Source: Polynucleobacter campilacus
GTDB lineage: Bacteria; Pseudomonadota; Gammaproteobacteria; Burkholderiales; Burkholderiaceae
Length of the DNA: 64,000 nt
Assembly: GCF_002206625.1 (NCBI RefSeq)
Contig: NZ_NGUP01000003.1
Coordinates: 17,788-81,787 of the forward strand
Direction of reading: 5' to 3'
Notes under the pieces: generated by a model
Told to the model about the DNA's origin: nothing
The model's database searches: none
Seen by the model: the letters and a program-made list of their open reading frames with translations, nothing else
Position numbers and translations under genes: made by a program
Shown: piece after piece, positions 8,738-19,800 of the stretch
How the letters are laid out: each line of letters begins with the position of its first letter
Position numbering within the stretch: the stretch's first letter is position 1

Positions 8738-8766
8738 AAACAGCCCCACAATATGTGGAGCTGTTT
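8738..8766 (-). terminator. hairpin between pstS and pstC
   Basis: A 13-bp stem (AAACAGC-CCACA against TGTGG-GCTGTTT, with one G-U pair in the minus-strand RNA) closes a 3-base loop. It is followed on the minus strand by CAATATTT rather than a full T-run. Its position suggests partial termination or protection of the pstS message, so that the binding protein is made in excess over the permease. Confidence 0.6.
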
Positions 8767-8795
8767 ATTTAAGAATGATTAAAAATAATCAAACC

Positions 8796-9818
8796 TTATT
8801 TAGTTACAACCTTTGTGAATACATTCTTACGAATAAAGTCGGTTGTACTATCAGGCATTGGCACGTAATCCAAGTCTATAGCCATACTCTTGCCTTCTTT
8901 AAATCCAAAGTCGAAAAACTTGATTACCTCAGCAGCATTCGCCTTATTTTCTGGGTTCTTGTACAGCAGAATGAAAGATGCACCAGTAATTGGCCATGAC
9001 TTGGCACCAGCAGCATCAGTAATAAAAGTGCCCATACCAGGAATTTTTGCCCAATCAGTACCAGCAGCGGCAGCGGCGAAGGTTAGGTCATCAGGTTGAA
9101 CATAATTGCCTTCTTTGTTTTTCAAAGCAATATGAGTCATTTTGTTTTTCTTAGCGTAAGCGTACTCGACATAACCAACAGAGTTCTTCACGCGAGAGAC
9201 GTTTGCAGCAACACCTTCGTTACCTTTACCGCCAACCGATGAAGCGGCTGGCCATTTAACAGCAGCACCTGCACCAACCGCATCTTTCCAGAGGGAGCTA
9301 GTTTTTGCTAAGTAGTCTGTAAAAATAGCTGTGGTACCAGAGCCATCAGCACGGTGCACAACGGTAATCGGGCCTGAAGGAATCTTTACGCCTGGGTTCA
9401 TGATGGCAATGCGCTTATCACCCCAGTCAGAAATGACACCTTGAAAAATATCAGCTAAGGTTGGACCATCTAATTTAAGTTCGCCTGGTTTAACACCATC
9501 TACGTTTATCACGGGTACTACACCACCAATGATTGCTGGAAACTGAACCATGCCATCTTTTTCTAAATCTTCGAATTTGACCGGATTATCAGTAGCACCG
9601 AAATCAACGGTTTTTGCCTTGATTTGCTTAATACCACCAGATGAACCGATGGACTGGTAGTTCAAGTTGGAACCTGTTTTTGCTTTATAGGCTTCTGCCC
9701 ACTTTGCGTAAATTGGGTACGGGAATGTTGCGCCTGCACCTGTCATGTCTGCAGCAAAGGTGACTGGAGATAATGAAATAGCGCTAATAACGAGTGCTTT
9801 TTTCAAAAAAGAATTCAT
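8796..9818 (-). CDS. pstS: periplasmic phosphate-binding protein PstS
   Basis: The 340-residue precursor has a Sec signal peptide (MNSFLKKALVISAISLSPVTFA, cleavage before ADMTGAG). The mature protein begins with the PstS hallmark GAGATFPYPIYAKWAEAY, followed by NYQSIGSSGGI and the VHRADGSGTT motif that binds phosphate. The start at 9818 is set by AGGA 8 bases upstream and by the signal peptide; an in-frame ATG 11 codons earlier would spoil both. It is the first gene of the pst-pho operon and is separated from pstC by a hairpin. Confidence 0.95.
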   Translation of the reverse strand: MNSFLKKALVISAISLSPVTFAADMTGAGATFPYPIYAKWAEAYKAKTGSNLNYQSIGSSGGIKQIKAKTVDFGATDNPVKFEDLEKDGMVQFPAIIGGVVPVINVDGVKPGELKLDGPTLADIFQGVISDWGDKRIAIMNPGVKIPSGPITVVHRADGSGTTAIFTDYLAKTSSLWKDAVGAGAAVKWPAASSVGGKGNEGVAANVSRVKNSVGYVEYAYAKKNKMTHIALKNKEGNYVQPDDLTFAAAAAGTDWAKIPGMGTFITDAAGAKSWPITGASFILLYKNPENKANAAEVIKFFDFGFKEGKSMAIDLDYVPMPDSTTDFIRKNVFTKVVTK

Positions 9819-9863
9819 GTGATTAGTCCTAGAGTAGAAATAACGCAACATTGCGATATTAGG

Positions 9864-9869
9864 ACGATA
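9864..9869 (-). promoter_or_regulatory. putative -10 of the pstS promoter
   Basis: TATCGT on the minus strand lies 10 bases downstream of the Pho box, the spacing expected when PhoB replaces a -35 element. TAATAT a few bases further on is an alternative. Confidence 0.45.
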
Positions 9870-9879
9870 CGATTGGACT

Positions 9880-9897
9880 ATGACGCTTTGATGACAG
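9880..9897 (-). promoter_or_regulatory. Pho box (PhoB operator) upstream of pstS
   Basis: On the minus strand the 18-bp element reads CTGTCAT-CAAA-GCGTCAT, two 7-bp half-sites 11 bases apart (second half-site 5 of 7 to consensus). A third weaker unit, TTGTGAC, sits 11 bases further upstream. The site ends about 60 bases from the pstS start codon. It supports phosphate-starvation control of the whole operon, including autoregulation of phoB-phoR. Confidence 0.75.
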
Positions 9898-9982
9898 AAG
9901 TGTCACAAATAATAAAACATAATAAATTCAATAGCTTATATTGAAGTTATTAAGTTCAAAGTATGGAAATATAGGCTTGAAA

Positions 9983-11326
9983 TTATGTTGCGGGGATTAA
10001 ATCAGCAATGCTTTTGGCAGCGCTCATCGCTACATCGCCATCTTTAGTTTCGATCATGACGCGTAGAAGTGGCTCAGTACCGGATGCCCGAATGAGAACT
10101 CTGCCGATGCCTTTGAGATCAGCCTCTACTTTAGCGATCTGTAGCTTGAGTTTCTCATCAGACTTCCAGTCATAACTAGGTTTGATTTTCACATTCAGCA
10201 AAACTTGCGGAAAGATGTTTACTTTCTCAAGTAACTGGGTAAGGCTCTTTTTATTGTGACTCATCGCTGCTAATACTTGAAGCGCTGCAATGGTGCCATC
10301 TCCAGTGGAATGCTGATCTAGGCATAGTAAATGTCCGGAGCCCTCCCCGCCGATGATCCAAGCTTTTTGCTTGAGCAGCTCTAATACGTATCGATCGCCC
10401 ACATTAGCGCGTTCAAACCCAATACCCATCTCTTTAATGGCATTCTCAACCGCCAGATTGGTCATTAAGGTACCAACGGCACCACCAATCTTTTGTCCAC
10501 GATCTAGCCTGTCTTTTGCAAGCACATAGAGCAGCTCATCGCCATTAAATAATCGTCCAGTGGCATCAACCATTTGCAAGCGGTCAGCATCGCCATCAAG
10601 TGCAACACCAAGATCCGCATTGACTTCTTTGACCTTGGCGATCAGGGCTGCTGGTGCAGTAGCGCCGCAACCATCATTAATATTTTTGCCATCTGGACTA
10701 ACTCCTATCGAGATCACCTCTGCGCCTAGCTCATGAAATACATGGGGTGCTGTGTGATAGGCGGCTCCATTGGCACAATCAACGACTAGCTTTAATCCCT
10801 TGAGATTGAGATCTCCCGGAAATGTAGATTTACAAAATTCAATATAACGACCTGCTGCATCATCTAAACGAAACGCCTTACCGAGCTCTTGTGCACTCAC
10901 GCAGCCCATCGGCTTTTCTAGCTCTGCTTCAATTGCCAACTCAAAATCATCGCCTAACTTATCACCATTAGATGAGAAAAACTTAATACCGTTATCTTGA
11001 TAAGGATTGTGTGATGCAGAGATCACGACGCCGGCAGATAAACGCAATGCTTTAGTCAGATAAGCGACGCCAGGAGTTGGCATGGGACCACAGAGCATGA
11101 CATCCACACCAGCAGCAGCAAAGCCTGCCTCTAAAGCAGCCTCCAATAAATATCCAGATATACGCGTGTCTTTACCAATCAAGACTTTGCATCGTTGGCC
11201 AGCTTTGGCATCCTTGGATAGCACTTTGCCTGCGGCATAACCCAGTCGGGTCATGAATTCCGGAACAATCGGAAATTGCCCCACTTCACCGCGGATGCCA
11301 TCAGTACCAAAGTATTGTTTTTTCAT
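9983..11326 (-). CDS. glmM: phosphoglucosamine mutase GlmM
   Basis: The 447-residue cytoplasmic enzyme interconverts glucosamine-6-phosphate and glucosamine-1-phosphate for UDP-GlcNAc and cell-wall synthesis. Visible motifs are the N-terminal FGTDGIRG, the phosphoserine loop [13 protein letters not shown] (active Ser near 105), the metal loop DGDADR, the sugar loop GGEGSGH and the C-terminal [13 protein letters not shown] chose ATG 11326 (MKKQYFG) to match the family's usual start; an ATG three codons earlier is also possible and neither has a clear ribosome-binding site. It lies 43 bases after folP. Confidence 0.95.
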   Translation of the reverse strand: MKKQYFGTDGIRGEVGQFPIVPEFMTRLGYAAGKVLSKDAKAGQRCKVLIGKDTRISGYLLEAALEAGFAAAGVDVMLCGPMPTPGVAYLTKALRLSAGVVISASHNPYQDNGIKFFSSNGDKLGDDFELAIEAELEKPMGCVSAQELGKAFRLDDAAGRYIEFCKSTFPGDLNLKGLKLVVDCANGAAYHTAPHVFHELGAEVISIGVSPDGKNINDGCGATAPAALIAKVKEVNADLGVALDGDADRLQMVDATGRLFNGDELLYVLAKDRLDRGQKIGGAVGTLMTNLAVENAIKEMGIGFERANVGDRYVLELLKQKAWIIGGEGSGHLLCLDQHSTGDGTIAALQVLAAMSHNKKSLTQLLEKVNIFPQVLLNVKIKPSYDWKSDEKLKLQIAKVEADLKGIGRVLIRASGTEPLLRVMIETKDGDVAMSAAKSIADLIPAT

Positions 11327-11369
11327 GGGAATCATTATAAAACTTAGCGTCTTCAGTGTTAAAGCAAGG

Positions 11370-12233
11370 CTAAGTATTAATTGCCTCCCATAGCTTTAAA
11401 GCATCTACCGTCTCGGGTACATCATGCACTCTCACAATTCGAGCACCCCGATCAGCCGCCATGATGGCTGCAGCAATGCTGGGAGCTAGGCGCTCATGCG
11501 TATCTTTACCAGTGAGCTTGCCCAGCATTGATTTACGGGAGATGCCCGCTAGTACTGAATAGCCCAATCTGGAGAATTGATCAAAATGGCCGAGCATAGT
11601 GAGGTTGTGCTCAAGACTTTTGCCAAAGCCAAAGCCAGGGTCAATGGCGATTCTGTTTGCTTGAGCACCTTTTGCTTTGAGTAGCTCTGCACGCTCTTTG
11701 AGAAACTGCATTACTTGCGCAAGGACATCGTGATACTCCGGATTAAACTGCATGGCCTGAGGATCACGCTGCATGTGCATCAAGACAATTCCACAATCCT
11801 TACTTTCAAGTACTGCATCGACTGCGCCCTCTTGTCTGAGTGCCCAAATATCATTTACGCAATCAACGCCTGCATTGAGGGCCTGACGCATCGTTTCTGC
11901 TTTGTAGGTATCAATCGAAAGTGGCACGCCGCAATCTTTCAGCGCTTCGATGACTGGCAGCACACGATCAAGCTCTTCTTGAAGTTCTACCAGCTCTGCA
12001 CCCGGTCTAGTGGACTCACCACCAATATCAATCAAGTCAACACCACCCGCAATCATGAGCTCTGCTTGAGTGATTGCATCTTTCGGTGTTTTAAATTTGC
12101 CGCCATCTGAGAATGAATCTGGGGTGGCGTTCAGAATGCCCATGACAACTGGGCGTCTGCGTTTGGTGAAGTCAAAAAGAAAACGCCCACAACGCCATGT
12201 TGTGGGCATCTCTGAAATGCCTTGCTTATCCAT
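11370..12233 (-). CDS. folP: dihydropteroate synthase FolP
   Basis: This 287-residue TIM-barrel enzyme joins p-aminobenzoate to the pterin diphosphate in folate synthesis and is the sulfonamide target. Signatures are [15 protein letters not shown], the pterin-binding [17 protein letters not shown] and the late GISRKS. About 25 residues precede the barrel, so an internal Met is also a possible start; ATG 12233 is preferred over the TTG just before it. It lies 21 bases after ftsH in the conserved ftsH-folP-glmM order. Confidence 0.94.
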   Translation of the reverse strand: MDKQGISEMPTTWRCGRFLFDFTKRRRPVVMGILNATPDSFSDGGKFKTPKDAITQAELMIAGGVDLIDIGGESTRPGAELVELQEELDRVLPVIEALKDCGVPLSIDTYKAETMRQALNAGVDCVNDIWALRQEGAVDAVLESKDCGIVLMHMQRDPQAMQFNPEYHDVLAQVMQFLKERAELLKAKGAQANRIAIDPGFGFGKSLEHNLTMLGHFDQFSRLGYSVLAGISRKSMLGKLTGKDTHERLAPSIAAAIMAADRGARIVRVHDVPETVDALKLWEAINT

Positions 12234-12254
12234 CAAGACAATTAGTCTTGTTGC

Positions 12255-14144
12255 TTAAGCTGTCGCTGGAGCGCTACCAGCCGCTGGGCCAGGTGCACCA
12301 GCAGAGTTACCAAAGATCGTTGGCGGTGGAGGCAATGGTGCACGTGGAGGACGACCTTCCATGATGTCGGTAATTTGATCGGCATCAATGGTTTCCCATT
12401 CGAGCAAAGCAACAACCATGGCTTCAACCTTATCGCGATTGTTTTCTAGAATCGATCTTGCTAAAGCATATTGACTATCAATCAAGGAACGAATCTCAAA
12501 GTCCACTTTTTGTTGTGTCAACTCAGAAACGGTCTTGGTGCTATTGCGCCCGAAAATACTTTCAGATTCAGTATCAACGTAAACCATCGTACCTAAGCTA
12601 TCGCTCATACCGTAACGCGTCACCATATCGCGTGCCATTTTGGTAGCACGCTCAAAGTCATTTGAAGCACCGGTACTAGATGAATGCAAAAAGATTTCTT
12701 CTGCAGCACGGCCACCAAACAAAATAGCCAAGTCTTCCATCATGCGATCTTTATACAGATTCACACGATCAAATTCTGGTAACTGCCAAGTCACTCCCAA
12801 TGCCATACCGCGCGGCATGATGGTGACCTTATGAACTGGGTCTGCCTTAGGCAAGCTCTTGGCAACAACCGCATGGCCAGCCTCGTGGTAAGCAGTATTA
12901 AGACGCTCTTCTTCGCGCATCACGGCAGACTTACGCTCTGGACCCATATAGATCTTGTCTTTAGCGTCTTCAAAGTCTTTCATTTCAACTGAACGCTTAT
13001 TACGGCGCGCAGCAAATAAGGCGGCTTCATTTACTAAGTTCGCTAAGTCAGCACCTGAAAATCCTGGTGTACCACGTGCTAATACTGCAGCATTGACATC
13101 AGGATCAATCGGCACTTTGCGCATATGCACTTGCAAGATCTGCTCACGACCCCGAATGTCTGGCAAGCCTACGTGTACTTGACGATCAAAACGGCCAGGA
13201 CGCAATAAGGCTTTATCCAATACATCGGAGCGGTTAGTAGCAGCAACCACGATCACACCACTATTGCTTTCAAAACCATCCATCTCTACGAGCATTTGAT
13301 TTAAGGTTTGTTCGCGCTCATCATTGCCACCGCCCATACCGGCACCACGATGACGACCTACCGCATCGATCTCATCAATAAAGATGATGCAAGGTGAATT
13401 TTTCTTGGCGTTCTCAAACATATCGCGTACGCGAGATGCGCCTACACCCACAAACATTTCTACGAAATCGGAACCCGAGATCGAGAAGAAAGGAACCTTG
13501 GCTTCACCGGCAATAGCACGTGCCAACAGTGTTTTACCGGTACCTGGAGGGCCAACTAGTAATACGCCATGCGGAATACGACCGCCGAGCTTTTGAAATT
13601 TCTGAGGGTCTTTTAAGAAATCAACCAACTCATACACTTCTTCTTTTGCTTCATCGCAACCTGCAACATCAGCAAAAGTAACAGTATTGCTATTTTCATC
13701 AATGAGGCGTGCTTTGGATTTACCGAAGGAGAATGCTCCGCCTTTGCCGCCGCCTTGCATCTGACGCATCATGAAAAACCAAAAGCCAATAATCAATAAA
13801 GTCGGTCCAAGGTAGTACAAAGCAGATACCAATAGATTAGGTTCATCTTCTGCTTTACCAGTTACTTGTACACCGAACTTCATGAGGTCACCAACCATCC
13901 AGATGTCGCCCGGAGAGATGATGGAATATTTAACGCCGTCAGCAGGTGTGACTTGTAATGTGCGACCTTGCACATCGACACGCTTCACTTTTCCAGCCTT
14001 AGCGTCGTCCATGAATTGAGAGTACGTGACTTGAGTTTGGTCCCTAGGCTTATCAAACTGTTTAAAAACAGTGAAGAGCACCAGGCCCACAATGAGCCAC
14101 ACGCCGATTTTTTGGAACATATTGCTATTCATATTGCCGTTCAA
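12255..14144 (-). CDS. ftsH: ATP-dependent zinc metalloprotease FtsH
   Basis: The 629-residue membrane AAA protease has two membrane segments (about 12-28 and 108-126) around a small periplasmic domain, Walker A GPPGTGKT (198-205), Walker B IIFIDEID (253-260), the SRH RPGRFDR and the zinc site HEAGH (420-424). The C-terminus is proline- and alanine-rich. It degrades unassembled membrane proteins and regulators. The start is ambiguous: TTG 14144 has AAGGAA about 6 bases upstream, while ATG 14132 (MNSNMF) matches the usual N-terminus but lacks a nearby ribosome-binding site. Confidence 0.95.
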   Translation of the reverse strand: MNGNMNSNMFQKIGVWLIVGLVLFTVFKQFDKPRDQTQVTYSQFMDDAKAGKVKRVDVQGRTLQVTPADGVKYSIISPGDIWMVGDLMKFGVQVTGKAEDEPNLLVSALYYLGPTLLIIGFWFFMMRQMQGGGKGGAFSFGKSKARLIDENSNTVTFADVAGCDEAKEEVYELVDFLKDPQKFQKLGGRIPHGVLLVGPPGTGKTLLARAIAGEAKVPFFSISGSDFVEMFVGVGASRVRDMFENAKKNSPCIIFIDEIDAVGRHRGAGMGGGNDEREQTLNQMLVEMDGFESNSGVIVVAATNRSDVLDKALLRPGRFDRQVHVGLPDIRGREQILQVHMRKVPIDPDVNAAVLARGTPGFSGADLANLVNEAALFAARRNKRSVEMKDFEDAKDKIYMGPERKSAVMREEERLNTAYHEAGHAVVAKSLPKADPVHKVTIMPRGMALGVTWQLPEFDRVNLYKDRMMEDLAILFGGRAAEEIFLHSSSTGASNDFERATKMARDMVTRYGMSDSLGTMVYVDTESESIFGRNSTKTVSELTQQKVDFEIRSLIDSQYALARSILENNRDKVEAMVVALLEWETIDADQITDIMEGRPPRAPLPPPPTIFGNSAGAPGPAAGSAPATA

Positions 14145-14312
14145 AATAATTCCTTTTCTGGATATATCCAGGAAATAAGCACATTGCTTCCTATGTATTT
14201 GATTCTACTACCACCCTTTTTCAAGGTCTAATGGCCTATTTATTTCACAAAACCATGTATTTAAGGGGGTTATTAGGGGGTATACCTACCTGGTAATACC
14301 TATTTTGGCTAC

Positions 14313-14987
14313 TTATTTAGGGGGCTTTAAGTTACGGCCTAAGAGGAATATCTCTGAAGAACGAGCTCGAGAGGCCTTAGGCTTTCTAGAGGCAACGGTT
14401 TTGAAGACCTTTTTGAAGGATTCCACGATCTGGCTGTAGCCGCTGCCGTTAAAGCACTTAATTAATAGCGCCCCCTCAGGCTTGAGGTGGTCCACCGCAA
14501 AATCTAAGGCAATTTCAGCCAAAAAGGCCATTCGCGCAGAATCTGCAACGCCAACCCCCGAAAGATTGGGTGCCATATCGGATAGAACCAGATCAACCTT
14601 GCCTTCTGCGCTCTTCGGCAGAAGCGCCTTGAGGGCATTTAGGCCCTCATCCTCACGAAAGTCCCCCTGAATAAAGCTAACGTCAGCAATATCTTCCATC
14701 GGCAAGATATCGATTGCAATGATTTGGCCATCTGGTTTGCCAGACTCGATTTTAGGATTACTTTTACCAAGCTCAGTTAAACGATTGCGTGCATATTGAG
14801 ACCAACTTCCAGGAGCGCTCCCTAAGTCCACTATGGTCATGCCTGCTTGTATGAGGTGATCTTGCTCATCAATTTCACTGAGCTTGTAAACCGCTCTAGC
14901 GCGATAACCCTCTTTCTGAGCCATCTTCACATAGGGATCGGTTAGATGATCTTGCAACCAACTTTTATTAAATTTATTCTTTGCCAC
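14313..14987 (-). CDS. rlmE: 23S rRNA 2'-O-methyltransferase RlmE (FtsJ/RrmJ)
   Basis: The protein has 224 residues. It methylates the 2'-OH of U2552 in the 23S A-loop. The SAM-binding motif [13 protein letters not shown] is at about residues 53-65, [10 protein letters not shown] supplies the catalytic Asp region, and [10 protein letters not shown] and KASRARSSE are the later conserved motifs. The N-terminus [28 protein letters not shown] is typical and contains the first catalytic Lys area. It is directly upstream of ftsH, as in many proteobacteria, with a 168-base gap. Confidence 0.95.
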   Translation of the reverse strand: MAKNKFNKSWLQDHLTDPYVKMAQKEGYRARAVYKLSEIDEQDHLIQAGMTIVDLGSAPGSWSQYARNRLTELGKSNPKIESGKPDGQIIAIDILPMEDIADVSFIQGDFREDEGLNALKALLPKSAEGKVDLVLSDMAPNLSGVGVADSARMAFLAEIALDFAVDHLKPEGALLIKCFNGSGYSQIVESFKKVFKTVASRKPKASRARSSEIFLLGRNLKPPK

Positions 14988-15113
14988 AACTTACCCACCT
15001 TCGCCCTACATTTTCCTAGTTTTAGCTCTCTAAAGCAAAAGGAATCGATACAAAACGAGACAAATCCAGTCTAAACGAGCATTTTAAGTACCCGATGCTC
15101 TATCATCGAACCC

Positions 15114-15740
15114 ATGACCGCACTCACCATCACCCCCGCACAACGTAAATCTCTCAAAGCTGATGCCCACGACTTAAGTCCGGTTGTCATGATCGGTGCT
15201 GGTGGCTTAACGCCCTCCGTCATCAAAGAAGCCGAGCTCGCCATTAGCCATCATGGACTCATTAAGGTGCGTATATTTGGCGATGATCGTGAAGCACGCC
15301 TTGCTTTTTATGAAGCACTCTGCGACAAACTAGATGCAGCGCCAGTCCAACATATTGGCAAACTACTAGTCATCTGGAGGCCAAAAGATGTTGTTGATGA
15401 GGCATTTTCTAATCTGGGTAGATCTTCTAAGCAAACTAAGAAATCATTACAGGCGCCGCGCACAAAACGCCAACCGAATCGCGCACCAACTAAATCTGGT
15501 ATTCGCACCAGCAGCTCAGAAAGATCTGATCGTCGCTCTGCTTCCAATGCAAAACCATTCGCTCGCGCTGCCGCTGTAAAGTCTGCTGCACCAAAGAAAC
15601 GGGTACTTCGCTCTGAAGCTGCTGAATCGAAGATTGGTTGGTCATCACCAGGCTATCGCAAAGCAGCTGCTACGCCGGCTCCCATCAAGAAACGTAAAGT
15701 GCGGATGAGTAGCAATAAGAAAAAATCACTTGGGTCTTAA
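15114..15740 (+). CDS. yhbY: YhbY-like CRM-domain RNA-binding protein with long basic tail
   Basis: Residues 1-95 form a CRS1/YhbY (CRM) domain: TPAQRKSLKADAHDL, the GAGGLTPSVIKE loop and GKLLVIWRP are recognisable. YhbY binds pre-50S particles in E. coli. The remaining roughly 110 residues are a low-complexity Arg/Lys/Ser/Ala tail, more than doubling the usual length of about 97 residues. It is divergent from rlmE, a common arrangement, with 126 bases between. The tail is likely disordered and nucleic-acid-binding, which is inferred from composition. Confidence 0.88.
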   Translation: MTALTITPAQRKSLKADAHDLSPVVMIGAGGLTPSVIKEAELAISHHGLIKVRIFGDDREARLAFYEALCDKLDAAPVQHIGKLLVIWRPKDVVDEAFSNLGRSSKQTKKSLQAPRTKRQPNRAPTKSGIRTSSSERSDRRSASNAKPFARAAAVKSAAPKKRVLRSEAAESKIGWSSPGYRKAAATPAPIKKRKVRMSSNKKKSLGS

Positions 15741-15760
15741 TATGATCTAAGCCATTAGAG

Positions 15761-15787
15761 GAACGCCGCTAGTCGGCGTTTTTTATT
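15761..15787 (+). terminator. rho-independent terminator of the yhbY-like gene
   Basis: AACGCCG / CGGCGTT around a short CTAGT loop is followed by TTTTTATT on the plus strand, 20 bases after the stop codon. Confidence 0.85.
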
Positions 15788-15796
15788 GCTGATGGT

Positions 15797-16291
15797 TTAC
15801 TGTGAATGCGTTTTAGTAAGGCGCCAAACAAGATAGATGCCTAGCGCACTCTGAATCAAAAACAAGACGCTAGAAACACCATGGAGTTTTCTAAATAAAT
15901 CAGCCGAAGGAGACAGCATGACTGGCATACCTTCTAACAAGGCCTGATCACGTAAGGTATCAAGCCAAGGGATCAAGATAAATGAAGCGGCTGCCGTGCA
16001 CACTAACATTCCTAAAAGAAGCAATCGAATCACTCTGTACTGGTTTAATCCACGAGTAACCAGTAGATTTGCGAGCACCATTAAAGCAATGCAAACAATG
16101 ATGCTGAGATAGGCTTCAGCCTTAAAGACGCTACCAGCAACCATACCGGCTACTTGACGGTCAGTCATAGTGCTAAAAATTGCCGGGGCAACCAGATAGC
16201 CAACGGCCAGAATGCTACCAACCCAGACGCCGGCGATCAAGATAAAAAGTCGTTGCGCTCCACTATGTTTTGGAGCAGTAAGGTTCTGCAC
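15797..16291 (-). CDS. DUF4149 family membrane protein
   Basis: The 164-residue inner-membrane protein has four hydrophobic segments (about residues 14-34, 58-78, 85-108 and 136-155). The order LFILIAGVWVGSILAVGY, then VAPAIFSTM and the LRKLHG-like FRKLHGVSSVLFLI near the end matches DUF4149 proteins, which are widespread in Burkholderiales next to greA. The function is unknown. It begins 18 bases after greA and is probably cotranscribed with it. Confidence 0.8.
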   Translation of the reverse strand: MQNLTAPKHSGAQRLFILIAGVWVGSILAVGYLVAPAIFSTMTDRQVAGMVAGSVFKAEAYLSIIVCIALMVLANLLVTRGLNQYRVIRLLLLGMLVCTAAASFILIPWLDTLRDQALLEGMPVMLSPSADLFRKLHGVSSVLFLIQSALGIYLVWRLTKTHSQ

Positions 16292-16309
16292 TGGGCTTCT
16301 CTGTAGGCG

Positions 16310-16786
16310 TTAGATATAGCGAACTGCCAGAATCTCAACTTCGCGATTACCGCCGGGGGCCTGAACAGCCACAACATCACCCTCTTCCTTGCCAATTAAG
16401 GCACGGGCAATAGGAGAGCTAATCGAGATTTTGCTTACAGCGATATCGGCCTCATCGTCACCCACAATTTGATAAGTGAGCTTAGTACCATCCTCGAGAT
16501 CTTCGAGATCAACGGTAGCGCCAAATACAACTCGACCAGAAACATCAAGCGTGGCTGGATCAATAATCTGCGCGGCAGATAATTTGCTCTCAAGCTCCTG
16601 AATACGACCTTCAATAAAACCTTGCTTTTCTTTTGCAGCATCGTACTCAGCGTTTTCAGAAAGGTCGCCTTGAGCTCGTGCCTCAGAAATCGAAATAATC
16701 ACTGCTGGACGCTCTACATGCTTAAGACGATGCAGCTCCTCTTTAAGGAGTTCTGCACCGCGTTTGGTAATCGGAATTGTGCTCAT
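16310..16786 (-). CDS. greA: transcript cleavage factor GreA
   Basis: At 158 residues it has the standard GreA length: an N-terminal coiled coil (residues 1-75) with the tip acidic residues in [16 protein letters not shown] and a C-terminal FKBP-like domain ending in [10 protein letters not shown]. It rescues backtracked RNA polymerase by stimulating transcript cleavage. It lies 58 bases downstream of carB, the same order found in many proteobacteria. Confidence 0.95.
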   Translation of the reverse strand: MSTIPITKRGAELLKEELHRLKHVERPAVIISISEARAQGDLSENAEYDAAKEKQGFIEGRIQELESKLSAAQIIDPATLDVSGRVVFGATVDLEDLEDGTKLTYQIVGDDEADIAVSKISISSPIARALIGKEEGDVVAVQAPGGNREVEILAVRYI

Positions 16787-16844
16787 ACTGCCAACCTAAC
16801 TTAAATTCTTGCGCTTGATTGCGCGAACAAAAGTCGATTTTAGA

Positions 16845-19800
16845 TTAAACAAGCTTTTGATGTAAATCCTGTAAGGAATATACCTCTAAAGACTCATTAA
16901 TCCCTTTTTGGGAGGCCAGCAAACCATCCATCACAGCACGGGCCGCGCTAATGGTCGTGTAGTAAGTTACGCCATTTGCTTGGGCTGAAGTCCGGATGGA
17001 CCTCGAGTCAGCAATGGCAGTTCGAGTCTCATCCACAGTGGTAAATACCAAGGAAATTTCACCATTTTTAATGAAATCCACGATATGAGGACGGCCGTCT
17101 TTGACTTTATTGACTACGCGCACTGGCAAACCAGCAGCTTCAATGGCAGCTGCAGTCCCTTTGGTTGCAACCATTGGGAAACCGAGTTGATGCAATAGCT
17201 TAGCAACCTCAACCGCTTTAGGCTTATCGCTATCTTTGACTGTAAGCAGAACTGTACCGCTCTTCGGTAGTTTGATGCCAGCACCCAATTGCGATTTGAA
17301 GAGCGCTTCACCAAAGGTCTTGCCTACACCCATGACCTCACCAGTCGAGCGCATCTCAGGCCCGAGAATTGGATCAATTCCTGGGAACTTGTTGAACGGG
17401 AAAACCGCTTCTTTAACAGAGAAGTATGGTGGATTAACTTCAGCTTTGATGCCCTGTTGCTCTAGCGTTTGACCAACCATACAACGCGCAGCAATTTTAG
17501 CCAATTGCAGACCAGTTGCTTTAGAGACAAAAGGTACGGTACGTGAAGCGCGTGGATTGACTTCCAGAACATAGATGACATCTTTGCCGTCGACATTCTG
17601 AATCGCAAACTGGACGTTCATCAAGCCAACAACATTTAATCCTGCCGCCATCGCAGCAGTTTGACGTTTAATTTCTTTGACAGTCTCATCGGATAAGGAA
17701 TATGGCGGCAATGAACATGCTGAATCACCAGAGTGAACGCCAGCCTGCTCGATATGCTCCATCACGCCACCAATAAATACTTTGGATCCATCACGAATGC
17801 AATCAACATCACACTCAATCGCATCATTGAGGAAGCGATCTAGCAATACTGGGGAATCATGAGAGACCTTCACAGCCTCACGCATGTAGCGTTCCAAGTC
17901 ACGGCCATCATGCACGATTTCCATGGCGCGGCCACCCAGTACATAGGAAGGACGCACTACCAATGGGTAGCCAATTTCTTCTGCCAGAACCAACGCCTCT
18001 TCTTCTGTACGCGCAGTGCGGTTTGGTGGTTGACGTAAGCCCAAGCCTTGCAAGAGTTTTTGGAAGCGCTCACGGTCTTCCGCAGCATCAATCATGTCTG
18101 GTGATGTACCAATGATGGGCACGCCATTGCGCTCAAGATCTAGAGCAAGCTTCAATGGGGTTTGGCCGCCGTACTGAACGATGACGCCTTTAGGCTTCTC
18201 TTTAGCAACAATCTCTAATACGTCTTCAAGCGTCAGTGGCTCAAAGTACAAACGATCAGAGGTGTCGTAGTCAGTTGAAACGGTTTCTGGGTTGCAGTTC
18301 ACCATAATGGTTTCATAACCATCATCGCGCATTGCTAAAGCAGCATGTACGCAGCAATAATCGAACTCAATACCTTGACCAATTCGGTTAGGGCCCCCGC
18401 CCAAAACCATGATCTTATCTTTAGTGCTTGGGTTGGATTCACAATCACCGTGCTCTGCTTCATAAGTCGAATAGAGATAAGCAGTATTGGTTGAGAACTC
18501 GGCAGCACAAGTGTCAACGCGCTTATAAACAGGTAGCACTTTTAAACGGTGACGTGTTGTGCGTACCGTTGTAGCATCGACGCCTAGTAATTTGGCTAAG
18601 CGACGATCAGAGAAGCCCTTCTGCTTAACAGCCCGCAGCTCTGCTGCTGTCAGACTATCAATCTTGCGTTGCTTGAGCTCTGCCTCAATGCTGATCAGCT
18701 CCTCAATTTGCTGAAGGAACCAAGGATCTACTTTGGTTTCTGCATAGATCTCATCTAAGCTCATCCCCATCCGGAAAGCATCAGCCAAATACCAAATACG
18801 ATCTGGGCCTGGCTCATTGATTTCATTCACAATGTCATCAATATCTGTCGAGAATTCATCTAAGCCATCTACACCAACCTCGAGACCCCGTAACGCTTTC
18901 TGGAAAGACTCCTGGAAGGTCCGGCCAATGGCCATCACTTCGCCAACCGATTTCATCTGGGTCGTTAAGCGTGAGTCTGCTTGTGGGAATTTCTCAAAAG
19001 CAAAACGCGGAATCTTGGTCACTACGTAATCAATTGATGGCTCAAACGATGCAGGCGTAGCTCCGCCGGTAATATCGTTCTTGAGCTCATCCAGTGTATA
19101 GCCAACAGCTAACTTGGCTGCGATCTTGGCAATCGGAAAACCCGTTGCTTTGGAAGCCAAGGCAGATGAACGCGATACCCGTGGGTTCATCTCAATGACG
19201 ATCATGCGGCCGTCTTCTGGGTTAATGGAGAACTGTACGTTTGATCCACCAGTATCAACACCAATTTCCCGTAGAACAGCAATCGATGCATTACGCATGA
19301 TTTGATATTCTTTGTCGGTCAGCGTTTGTGCAGGGGCAACAGTGATCGAATCACCTGTATGTACGCCCATCGGATCCAAGTTTTCGATTGAGCAAACAAT
19401 GATGCAGTTGTCGTTACGATCTCGCACGACTTCCATCTCAAACTCTTTCCAGCCCAAAAGCGATTCTTCAATCAAAAGCTCACGGGTGGGTGATAGATCA
19501 AGACCCCGTTTGCAGATTTCTTCAAACTCTTCACGGTTATAAGCAATACCACCGCCAGAACCACCCATCGTGAACGAAGGACGAATCACTACTGGAAATC
19601 CAGAGCTATCAGCCTCTTTTTGAATGCGCTGTTGTACCTCAAGGGCCTCTTCCATCGAATGCGCAATGCCTGACTTCGCAGAGCCAAGACCAATCTTAGT
19701 CATCGCCTCTTTAAATTTCTGACGATCTTCTGCTTTATCAATTGCCTCTGGTGAAGCGCCGATCAGTTCACAGCCGTATTTTTGTAATACGCCATGACGA

